From Opitutaceae bacterium (GTDB taxonomy: Bacteria > Verrucomicrobiota > Verrucomicrobiia > Opitutales > Opitutaceae), in assembly GCA_027482185.1 (NCBI GenBank), contig JAIXWF010000003.1, positions 124,001 through 188,000 of the forward strand: 64,000 bases of DNA, written 5' to 3'. Within the stretch, counting starts at the first letter, position 1, and the number at the start of each line of letters is the position of its first letter. Position numbers and translations under genes: made by a program. This document shows, in pieces, positions 15,242-27,200 of the stretch. Under the pieces are notes generated by a model. The model ran no database searches and was not told where the DNA came from. It saw only the letters and a program-made list of their open reading frames with translations.

Positions 15242-18200
15242 CTACGGCACGGAAGACGGCGGAACCACGTCCGCACCAACCTTGCCCAAGAATGAAAGTA
15301 CCCGATCCAGCCACTTCTCCATGTGGGTGGCACGCGGCGCTTGACCGACAAAAGCACACTGAAGATTCAGCTTTCCGTCAAAGATCCAGGCCGTGACATC
15401 TAACGGGTGGTCGCGGGGAAAGTCGCCCGCGATGGCCCCGGGGGGCAGATCGCCCTCCATTTCGAACAAAGCGGAGTCAGTCGGGGCGGAGAACTCCCCC
15501 AAATAGTTGAAACCGATACTCGTACCAACGGCAAGGGACGCGCCTGCCGCTCCATATTCGCGAATCAGACCGTACGTCGCTCCGGAATCAGGCAGGGCCG
15601 CCAGAGTAGCTGCAGTTCTCGCCACTGCAGCCGCGGGCGTTTCGCGCTCAGACGGCGCCAACACGCAGGGATAAAGGTTGGTAAACCAACCGACAGTCCG
15701 ACTGACGTCGAGCACCTCCCCCCATCCATCGCGACCATGACCCTCCAACTGCACTGCTACACTCGGCACTCCAGTGAGCTGACATTCGGCGTCGACCAAA
15801 CCGGCAAGAATCGCTTCGCGGAGCCCGCACTGGACCTGCTTGCCGAGACATGACCTCAAGGACTGCGTCCGGACAGCATCAAGTTGTCGGGTCAGGACCG
15901 TGACTTCGCCGTAAGAGCCGGCCGAGGCCGAATTCGATTCCGGCGGGGCGCAACGGGAAACCGCTGCCCACGCTGCGACCAACGACCGCCGGCTTGCCTC
16001 GTCGGAGGCCCATCGCAATCCGGCGGACATCCATTCGTCGAGTTCCGTCCCGACGGCCGGCAACTCGGCAGCCCCGTGGGCAGCGTCGCGGTACGAGCGA
16101 GACAGGTCCTCCAAGAGGATTCGATGGGAGACCCAATCCGAGACCAGGTGATGCGTGAAACAAAGCACGCGATCGCAATCTGGTTCCCGAATGACGCCGT
16201 AGCCTACCAATGGCCCCCTGCCCAGATTCAGACCGGCCTGAAGGCTGCACACCCACGCCGCGACCTCGGTCCGAGTCACACCCGACTCCGCTTCAAACCA
16301 TTGGACTTCAGGCGCCGGGGCATCCGAAGTCTGGACAACCTGCCGCCACCGGTCGGCTTGCCGGTGAAAATTCGCGCGCAGACTGGCATGACGCCGCCAC
16401 AAGGCGCGCACCGCACGCTGCAGCCGGACAGGATCCAGACGCTCCGTCGCCCGGTAATAGATTGCCTGATTAAAGTGATGCAACGGGGCATTCGGATGGC
16501 GACCCAGAAACCAATGCTGGATCGGCGTAAGCGGAATCTCTCCGGCTACCTCGCGGGAGGAACTTACGGCGATCTCTTGAAGCTGGAGTGCCTGTTGGCG
16601 GAGTTCCGGATGGAGCAGGGCCGCCCTGAGATTCAAGCCCAGACCGACGGCCCGCAGCCGGGCGGCCAGCGCGAGGACCTTGATCGAATCGCCCCCCAGC
16701 GCGAAGAAGTCGCTTTCACAACCGATGCGCTCGACCCCGAGAACCACCCGCCATTCTCCGGCCAACAGGAGCTCGCGGGAAGTTTGCGGCGGTGTGAGTG
16801 CTCCTTGCTCCGCCCAATCGGGCGGCGGCAGCGCCGCCCGGTCGAGCTTGCCACTCACAGTCATCGGCAGACGGTCGACCCGACCGTAGGCCGCGGGCCT
16901 CATATAGTCCGGCAGTCGCTCCGCCACCGCCGACCGGATCGCCGGGAGATCGAGCTTCTGGGTCGCGACATAGGCGACCAACGACTTGGTCCCGGCGCGA
17001 TCGACCATCAGAACCGCGGCCGCCGCCACCCCCGGAATTTGCCGCAAGGCATTTTCGACCTCTCCCAGCTCAATCCGAAAGCCGCGGAGTTTTACTTGCC
17101 CGTCCTCGCGCCCGAGGAACTCCAACGCTCCGTCTTCGCGCCAACGGACCAAGTCTCCGGTCCGATACATTCTGGCCCCGGGATCCCCAGCGAAAGGATC
17201 CGGCAGAAATCGCTGTACCGATAGCTCGGCCGCGCCTCGGTATCCACGGCCGACGATCCGTCCGCCGACAAACAGTTCCCCGGTCACCCCAACGGGCACG
17301 CGCCGCAGCGCGCCATCCAGGACGTACGCGGAAGCGACATCGAGCGGCCGGCCGATGGGAATACCCCGCGGATAACTGCCCTCCGCATTTACAACCTGAA
17401 CGGTAGCGCAAACCGAAGTCTCCGTCGGCCCGTAGGCGTTGATCGCGACCATTCTTTGCGCATAGTGCAGCAAATCGGCGGAATCGGCCGACTCGCCGGC
17501 GGTGATCAGGACCCGCAGCCCCGACAATCCCGACCTTTCGCAGACCCGCAGAAATGCGGGCGGCAGAGTGATTACGCTGACGCGCCAATTCTCGATCCAA
17601 GCGGCCAAGGCCGTCGAATCGCCACGCTCGGCCTCCCCGGCAATCACCAAGGTCGCACCGGTACCCAGAGCGAGAAATATCTCCGAAAGCGACGCGTCGA
17701 ACGCACACGAGGCCCACCACGCGCAACGATCATCCGGCCGTACCGTGAAGGCCGCGGTTTGCGATTCGATCATGGTGGCAAATGCCCCGTGCTCGATCTC
17801 CACCCCTTTGGGCAGTCCGGTGGAGCCCGAGGTAAAAATGACATAAGCCAAGTCGCGATCCGAGATACACTCGCCGGCATCGGGCGGCAAGGCTCCGGCA
17901 CGAGCGGAGTGGTCGAGAACGGCCAGACCCAAGGCGGCGAGACGCCGGCCCGCCGCGGTCCCGATCGCGATAGCGCGCCGAATTCCTCCGACCTGGGTAA
18001 CCAACCGCAACCGTTCGTCCGGATGATTGAGATCAACCGGCACGTAAACCGCACCCGCCCGCATCACACCCAGAAGCACGCAGACAAAATCAACGGTTCG
18101 ATCGCCTGCCACGACAACCAACTCCTGCCGTTCGACGCCCGCCGCGCGCAGGGTTCCGGCGATTTCCGCGGACCGCCGATCCACCTCGGCATAACTGATA

Positions 18201-21200
18201 GTAATCTCGCCGTCGACCAACGCGGGGTGGCTGGGATACCGAGCCGCCGCGGCGGCGAAAAGGCCGGGAACCGTGCAGGCCCGGTACGATCCAAAACGAC
18301 GACCGCGCTCGAACGCGCGGATCAGAGCAAGTTCGTCGGACGGACAGATTTCCAGTTCCCCGATTGCCCGGTCCGGGTCCGCAAACGCGTTCGCCAGCAA
18401 CTCGAAATACTGGCTCCCGAACCGGGTAACCCGAGCTTCCTCAAAAAGACCGCGATCATATTCGAGCCGCAGCGACAATCCGTCTTCCGTTTCGGCGAAC
18501 TCGAAGGTGAGATCGTACTGGGTCGTGCGGCTGCGGCAGATCAGCCCGGTCGCGTGCACCTCGTCCAGGACAAGCTCGCCGGTGCTGCTGCCCTGATACA
18601 CCATCAAGAGATCGAACAGGGGCGATCGGCTCAGATCTCTCGGCAGGTTCAAATCCGTCACCAAGCGGTCGAAAGGATAGTCCGCATGGCTCAGGGCCGC
18701 AGCCATCTGGCTTTTCACTCCGGCGAGCAGTGAGGCGAACGACTGCGCCGGTTCCAAGTCGGCCACGATGGTCAGGAGATTGACGTAGAATCCAATCTGC
18801 GTCTCGAGCTCCGGTTGGTCCCGGCCTGCACTCGGCGTCCCGATCACGAATCGTCGGTTGCGACTCAGCCGCGAAACCAAAATCTGCATCACAGCCATGA
18901 GCGCGACAAACGGGGTGGCCCCGGCATCTTTGGCCGCGCCCCTGATTCCGGCCCAAACCGAGGTCGGCAGGACCACGGATATATCTGCGCCCTGGGATTG
19001 CTTGATCGACGGCCGGACCCGGTCGGCAGGCAATTCGACCGCCGACGGCAGCTCCCGGAGGAGTTTGTGCCAATAGGCAGCCGAACTTCGCCAGCGAGCA
19101 CCCGCGTGCTGGGCGTTCTGCCAGATCGCGTAATCCTTGTAATGGATCGCCAAAGGCGGCAACGCATCACCTCCCCGGTACAAAGTCGACAACTCGCCGG
19201 CCATGATCCCGATCGACCAGCCATCGCTGATCGCGTGGTGCATCACCACGGCCAGTATCCAAGTCTGTTCGTCTTGTCGGTGCAGACCGACTCGCAACAG
19301 CGGAGGATGAGCGAGATCGAAGTCCCGAGACAGAAACTCCTCCACTTTTGCTTCCGCCAGTTCCTCGATTTGGAACCCGACTTCCGGGAGAACGCGCTGG
19401 CGCGGCCCGGCGTCCCGCGAGACCAAAGCGGTGCGAAGGATTTCATGGCGGGCAATCAGGCCACGAAACGCGGTGGCCAGTCGGTTCTGATCAAGCCGCC
19501 CCGATAGCCTGAACAGCGCCGGCATCAGGAACGGCGAAACCGTGCCGGCACGGAGCTCTTCGACGAGCCAAAGCCGGCGCTGGGCATGGGAAAGCGGGTA
19601 GTCGGACGCAGCAGGGGCCGGTGCGATCGCCCGCCCGGAATCGCCTCGGCCGGCATCTGCGGCGACCGCGGCAAAGTCGGCCAGCCGTGGTGCCGCAAAC
19701 ACTGCTTGCAGAAGCAACTCCGTACCCAGCGCACGATTAACTCGCGAGAGCATCATCACCGAACTGAGACTATGGCCGCCGAGGCTGAAGAAATCGTCGT
19801 TTCGCCCCACCCGATCGACCCCGAGCACGGCGGCCCAAATCCGGGCGATGCACACTTCGAGCTCCGTTCTCGGAGCATCGTAGTCCGCCGGGGATCGGCG
19901 CCCGCTTCGCGGCCTCGCAGCTTCCATTGCCGCCAGCAAGCTGTCCGTCCGCGCCAAGTGTTCCGCCACATGCTGGTAGAAATGGGAAACAGCCGCCTGC
20001 GAAACCGAAGCCGTTTCCGTCTTCGGCTTCGCCGCTTGCGGAGCCTGCGCCGCCGCGGGGGAACCTCGATGCGCGGCATCGACCCGGGCAGCCTCCGCGA
20101 CATCGAAAACCCACCAAGTCGCGGAGCCGGAAGCTTCTTCCCGCCCCTGGCAACTCCGGAGGAATTCTTCGGCGGGAGCGTTCTTGCCGGTGCGCGCAAA
20201 CGCGATGCGGATTGTCTTCAACCCGGCGGCCGCAGCTTCGCACGCCAACCGCCGGAGGATCTCGTGCTCGACTCCCCGCCCGAGGACCCGGCAGCTGAGC
20301 AGAAACGTATCCACGACGCGACTCACAGCCTCGTCGCGGAAAAGCACGAGGCCGGTAATGCCATAGTCGCCAAACCGGTCTTTGACTTCGGCGATAAAGC
20401 CGCCGTGGCCGCGCGAGCGCAGCAGCTCGCGCAAGTCCGCCGCCGAGCGCCGGATCGTAGAGGTATTAAACTGGTTCGTGCGCTGGGTCAGCTGCGCCGC
20501 CCGCTCGATGTTTTCCTCGTCGATCGCCGCAGGCACGACCTCCAGACGAAGCTGCCGGATAAAGTCCCCGAGCCCGTCGCTGATATGTCGTAGCTGTTCG
20601 CGCTGCGATTCCACCCGGTAAAGTTCGCTCCTCCTGATGTCCTCGGCGGATGCGGCGAAGGCATCCAAGGGCCAAAGATGCCCTGCAAACGCTTCGATCG
20701 CATCGGGCGCCGAGGGCACCCGAAGCACGAGCACCTCCGGAAGGTTGGCGCGGACTTCGGCGCACTCGAGTTCGCTGTCGTCCAGAAACACGATGCTGTC
20801 CGGACTCAGATTCAGACGCCTCGCCAAGTCGCGCAGGCTGTCCGATTTTGCCTGCCAACCGGCGGCGACAGCCACGAAATCTCCACGTTGCAGCGGAAAA
20901 TCGGGGCGGCAGGCAAAGACCTCTTCGATGTCCTCCGGATTGTTCTTCGTGACCAGGGCCAGCAAGAGCCCGCCGGCGCGAGCCGACTTTGCCACCTCCT
21001 GCAGGCGCCGGTGGCCCGAGGTGAGTTGCACACCGTCGCAGCCGTCCTCGCCCAGGACACCGCCCCAGAGCGTGTTGTCGGCATCGAGTCCCACAACCTT
21101 GAACGGGGGACGCGTGAGGGCATCCCAACGGCGGACAACCTCGGTCGCCAGCAAGGCAAAAAACTCCTGAGTGTAGGGGATGCCGCCCGACTCTTCACCA

Positions 21201-24200
21201 GCAACGTCGTCCACCACGACCGCGGGGTCGCCCGCCGCCACCTCCCGGCTGCCGACGACATGCGCGCCACCGCGAAATGATCCCTCGATCCGGCGGATCA
21301 GACGGCGCTCGACGGTCGTCAATGCCTCGGAAAGCATCGAATTGCCGCGCGCGGCCGGCGAGGCCGGGCAAAATACCACCAACTGCTTCGCTTTGGCACC
21401 GGACTGCGCGAGCCGGCCGAGACCGTCGACTAACAGATCCGCGTTGAGCTCCAGCGATTCACCCACGGCCCGGGCTTCCGTTCGATCCGCTCCCGCCCAG
21501 TCTTCCAGCCGGACCAAGAGGACATTCAGGTCGCCACGGCGGCGCAGCATTTCGCCCGCCGGATCGAGGAGCTGCTGAATCACTTGGTTGAAGGGAGCGA
21601 AGTGCAGCTGCGCCTCGTCGCCGCGTCCGGCGAGCCAGAACCGCAACGGATCCGCCAGAGGTTCGGCCGTGAATGTCGCCGCTATCGAGACGCGGCGCAG
21701 ACTGCCGGTCCTCGCCGAAATTTCACCGACCTCTATTATTGCCAACGGTTCGCCGAGGCAACGATCGACGACCTCGTGCCACACCGCATGAAGTTGCCGC
21801 AGCCAGGTATCCGGATAACGCGCCACGTCGGCCACCAGACGGCAGGTCCAGCCATCCCGCTTGGGGACGACGATCACGCCGAGCTCGAAGTGCATCGGAT
21901 CGTGCACCGCAACGGTCCGCCGGCGCCAAAGTCCGTCGGCGGCGACGCCGTCGGCCGCTTCCGGGTAGTTTTCGAATACCAGCGCGTGCCGGACAAATGA
22001 CTCGCTTGCTCCGGCCGCCTGCTGGATATCCGCCAGCGAAACCGAGAGACGCTCGAAGCCGTCGGCCGATTGCAACCGCTGATCCTCCACCAGATCCTGG
22101 AAGACGGTTTCTTCGCGCCATCTGACGCGCACCGGGATCGTGTTGATCAAAAGTCCCACGATATCCTCTACCTGCGGGATGCCGGCGACTCGGCCGGAAA
22201 CCGTGGTTCCGAACACAACATCCGTGGTCCGCGTGAGTCGGCCGAGAAAGACGCCCCACAGCGTCTGGAAGAGAATATTCTCCGTGGTTCCCAGCCGCCG
22301 GGCGGTACTCGCCAGCAGGTTGGTTCGCTCCCGGCCCAGTTCCCAATCGACGGATCGAGTCCGGACCGCCGGCGCACCGAGCCGAGGAGTTCCCGTCGGG
22401 ATCGCGGCACCCGCCGGGCAATTCTCCAGCAGGCGCGCCCACGCCGCGAGGTCGCCGCCGCGGTCCCGTTCCCGCAGCCAGACCAGAAAATCGAAATATG
22501 ATCCCCGCACCGAAGGCAAGGGCTTGCCGGCCGCGATTTCACGATAGTTTTTCTCGAGCCGCTGCCAGATGAGACCGGCACTCCAACCATCCAGCACAAT
22601 ATGGTGGAAGCCGAGGATTACCTCGTGCCGATCCTTACCGAGCGGGACTAGAAGCAGCCGCAGCAACGGTCCTTCATCCAGCCGAAAGCCGCGGGCCCGA
22701 TCGGCGGCGCGCAGAGCTTCGCGTGCGGCATCGTCCGCGCACGCTCGGCAGGAAAATCCCAGTTCCGTGTCGCGCAAGACGATGCCAAGCGGCCGTTCTG
22801 TGTCGCGCGCCAGAAACACGGCGCGCAAATTCGGATACTGTCGGCCAAGCGCCTGCCACGCAGATTCGAAAGTCGCGGGATCCAACGGCCCTTCCAATTC
22901 CAGCACCACTTGGTCGGAGTACGCCGGACTCGCCGGATCGTACAAAGCGTGGAAAAACATGCCCTCCTGCATCGGGGTCAACGGCAGGATATCCTCCGCA
23001 TCGACTCCGCGGTCCGCGCATCCCAACAGCAATCGGTCCAGCTCCCCGAGGGATCCGAGCCGCGCCGTGAAATCGGCCAACGAGCGGCGCGGCGGCGCAC
23101 TGCAAGCTGCTCCCACCGCTTCCTCCAGTGCAGCCGCATAAGCCGCCGCCAAATCGCCGCGCTGCGCCGCAGACCGCGCGGAGCGATGAAACCGCAAACT
23201 CACCCGCAAGCGGCCGCCTGTCACCTCGGCCACGACATCGAGATCGAACGGCGAAACCATATGCGCAGCGACGGATTCGCCGGTCGGCTCGCCGACCACC
23301 GCGCGGAAAAACGCGCCGGCCGGCGTCGAAAACTCGCCCAGATAGTTGAAGCTCACGCGCGGCAGGCGGCCGGTGCCCACCGCCGGGGTTCTGAGGTACC
23401 GGCCGACTCCGAAACCGAGGCCGCGTCCGGGAATGGCGCGCAGCGCATCCTTCACCGTCCGCAGACGATCTGCCCAAGCTCCGCTGCCTGAAAGCAGAAA
23501 CGGCCACATGCTGGTAAACCAACCGACGGTACCCCCGACGTCCGCCGCACCGGGAAAGCTTTCGCGCCCGTGTCCTTCGAGCGTGATCGCCACCGCGTCG
23601 CCGCCCCCGCTGGCCGACCAAGCTTGGCCGAAGGCAGCGAGCAACACTTCCTGGGGCGTCGTGCCATAGGCCAGGTGCGCGCCCGTGAGCAACTGTTTCG
23701 TGGCGGCCTCCGAGAGTACGAATTCACGCTGCTCGCAGGCCGGAAGGGCCGGAGTTTCCGTTGCCGCCGGGAGACTTCGCCCAAGTTCCTCCCAGATGCG
23801 GGCTTCGGGCGCGAACGAATCGCTTTTCGCAAAGGCCCCTAAGCGCTTCGACCAAGCCCGGAAAGATGTCGGTGTTGCCCGCCCGGGTGTCACGGAGCCG
23901 GCAGCGAGTTCGCGGTAGATCGCCTCAAGTTCCTCCACCACAATCCGCCATGAGATGCCGTCGACGGCCCAGTGGTGAATCACGAGCAAAACACGGTCGG
24001 CGTTTTGAAAACGGAAATGGGCGGCGGCCACCAATCTGCCCTCCGCCAGCGACAGGCTGCCCTGCAAGTCGGCGGCGGCGGCCGCGAATTCCGTGCGCCT
24101 CGCGTCCGGCGACTCCGCCCCCCAGTCGAACTCATGCCACCCCACCGGTGCCGCAACGCGGGGAATGATCTGTCGCCATCCCGGCGCCGACTCCTTGCGC

Positions 24201-27200
24201 TCCAGACGACAGCGCAACATGCCATGGCGCGCCACGATTCGATTCAAGGCCTCGCGCAGCAAGTCGGGTTCCAATCGCCGCTCCGATTCGAGGAGGGTAG
24301 CTTGGTTGAAATGATCGTAGGGAGGAAGGAAAGTCTCGAGAAACCAATACTGGATCGGAGTAAACTGAACCTCGCCCTCGTCCGGTTCCGCCATCGTCGG
24401 CTCGCGCTCGCCCACGACCATCGCCGCCGCGAGTTCGGCAAACCGGGGCCGCGCAAACACGTCCCTTAACGTGAGCCGGTAGCCTTGGACGCGCAGGCGC
24501 GCCGTCATCTGGATTGCCTTGATCGAGTCGCCGCCGGAATTGAAATAGTGAGAGTCGGCATCGACGGGTGGCCGGCCCAGAATTTCCGACCAGACCGCAG
24601 CAAGAGCGCTTTCCCTCGGATCCTGGAAATCCCTCTCCGGCGTCGCCGACCGACTTGCCGCCGGCGCCGGGTCTGGAGCCGGCAAGGCCTTGCGATTGAC
24701 CTTGCCGCTCGCATTGAGCGGCAGCGCAGCCAGAAAAACAAACCTACCGGGCACCATGTAGTCCGGAAGCAATCCAAGCAGACCGGCGCGCAGGGCTGAG
24801 TCCGTCGCGCCATCGGACCCCACGACGTACGCCACGAGTTCATGGGTGCCGCCCGCGGGTCGCGCCACAACCACCGCCTGCACGACTCCCGGCAACGCAC
24901 GCAGCCGCAACTCGATCTCACCAAGCTCGATACGAAATCCACGGATCTTGACCTGATCATCCCGGCGACCGCTGAACTCGACGTTACCCGCCTCATCCCA
25001 GCGGCCGAAATCGCCCGTCCGGTAAAGCCGTGCACCCGGCAATTCCGAAAACGGATCGGGCACAAACCGCTCCGCCGTCGCCTCGGGACGTCCTAGGTAG
25101 CCCCGCGCGACGCCGTCGCCGCCACAATAAATCTCTCCCGCCACTCCGGGTGGCTGGAGATTGCCGCGCGCGTCGAGAATGTAGACCGAGGAGTGCGCGA
25201 TCGGACGCCCGATCGGAACATCGTGTTCCTGAGGACCGCGCACGTGAAACCAGGTCGAAAAAGTTGTATTCTCCGTCGGGCCATAAACGTGCAGCAGCTC
25301 TAACGAGGGCGCCGCGGCGAGAACGCGATTCACATGGGGGACCGAGACTTTCTCGCCGCCGGTCAGCAAATGCCTGAGATGACGGAATGCTTCCGGATTG
25401 TGGTCGGCAATCTGATTGAACAATCCGGTGGTCAAGAAACAGGTCGTAGCTCCCATCTCTTCGATCAGCGCGCCGAACCTATCGATCTCGAGAATCTCTT
25501 TGCCGTCGGGAAGACAGCAGCAGCCGCCGTTGAGCAACGGTGCCCAGATTTCGAACGTGGAGGCGTCGAAAGCCAGGGACCCGGTCTGCAATACCCGGTC
25601 GCTGGGTCCGAGTTGCAGGAAATCCGTGGACCGGACCAATCGAACCACGGAAGACTGCTCGATCAACACGCCTTTGGGTTCCCCGGTAGAGCCGGACGTG
25701 AAGATGATATACGCAAGCCTCCGTCCGGCTTCCGGACCGTCGTATACTCCGGGACGGGCAGATGATAAGTCCGGCCGGAGGCACCAAGCCCGGAGGTCTT
25801 CATCGCCCCCTTCCCAGCCAGCAATCGCCGGCTCGCCCTCGGTGAGTCGGAGGCGAGCGCCGCTCAGGGCCAAAAGTGTCCGGACACGTTCCGGGGGAGT
25901 TCCCGGATTAAGCGGTAGGTAACATCCGCCGGCCTTCAAAATTCCGAGCAGCGCGGCGATCATTCGCTCCGATCGCTCCACCTGCAGCGCAATCGGCTCG
26001 TCGCGGCGCAAGCCGCCGAGCCGGTCCGTCAGTTGTCGGGCAATCGCGTCCGAGAGCTTGTCGATTGCGTCATAGGAGTAAGAAAGGCCGCGGAAAACCA
26101 CCGCCGGAGCCCCGGGATTGCGCTCCACCTCCGTGCGAAACAACGCCGCAATGGAACGATCTCGGGGATAGTGGTTTCGCGGCGGGTTGGCTTCCTTCGC
26201 CCATTCGCGGAGCCTTTCCCAGGGCAGCAAGCCAAGATCCCCGATCGGTCCCTCCGGGGCGGCAAGCGCCGCTTCCAGCATGGTCTCGAAGTACTCCATC
26301 AGGAGTTCCACCCGCCGTCGGCTGAACAGCGCAGTTGCATACTCCAGATCAAGCTCCAAGCCGTCCGGCGTTTCCACGAAATGGAAAGTCAACTCCACTT
26401 TGCTGGAACGTAGTCCGAGAGGCACCACTTCGGTCGAGAGCCCGGGCAGCTTCAACGCCTCATCCTGCGCCCGTGTCAGGCCGATCATCGTCTGGAACAG
26501 CGGCGGCCGGGAGAGGTCGCGCTCCAGCGCCAGCGACTGTACCAGCACGTCGAAGGGGCAGCCCTCGTGCTCCAGCGCCTCCAACAACCCGTCCCTGACA
26601 CGTTCGACCACCGCCCGGAACGGTTCGGCCGTATCGAGCCGCGATCTCAGCGGAAGCGTGTTGACGAAGAACCCCACCACCCCATCGAGACCGGGTCGCG
26701 ACCGCCCCGCGGAAGGGAATCCGATGGTGATGTCGTCACGCCCCGTGCAACGATGAAGAAACGTCGCGACTGCGGCCATCAGAACGCCGAAGGTACTGGC
26801 GCCGGATCGCTGCGCGAGTTGACCCAGGCGCTCCCGAATACCGCGACTCAATTGGCGGGAAAGATGCGCGCCCGAAAAATCCTGAACCGCCGGGCGCGGC
26901 CGATCGCAAGGAAGATCCAAAGGTTCGGGCAACTCGGCAAACTGTCCCACCCAGTAGGCCTTGGCCTTGGCGCCTGCGGCGCCTTCCAACCAAGCCCGGT
27001 GCCAGGCCGCGTAATCGATATAGCGCACCGCCGTCCCCGCCGGCATCGGCTGTCCGCGCCGCTGGGCCAAGTAGCATCGCTCGATTTCCTCGACCAGAAT
27101 CGAAACCGACCGGCCATCACAGGCGATGTGGTGGAAAACCAGCGCCAGTCCGTACCGGTTGATTCCGATCGGCCGCAATGCGGCCCGAAAAGGGAGTTCA

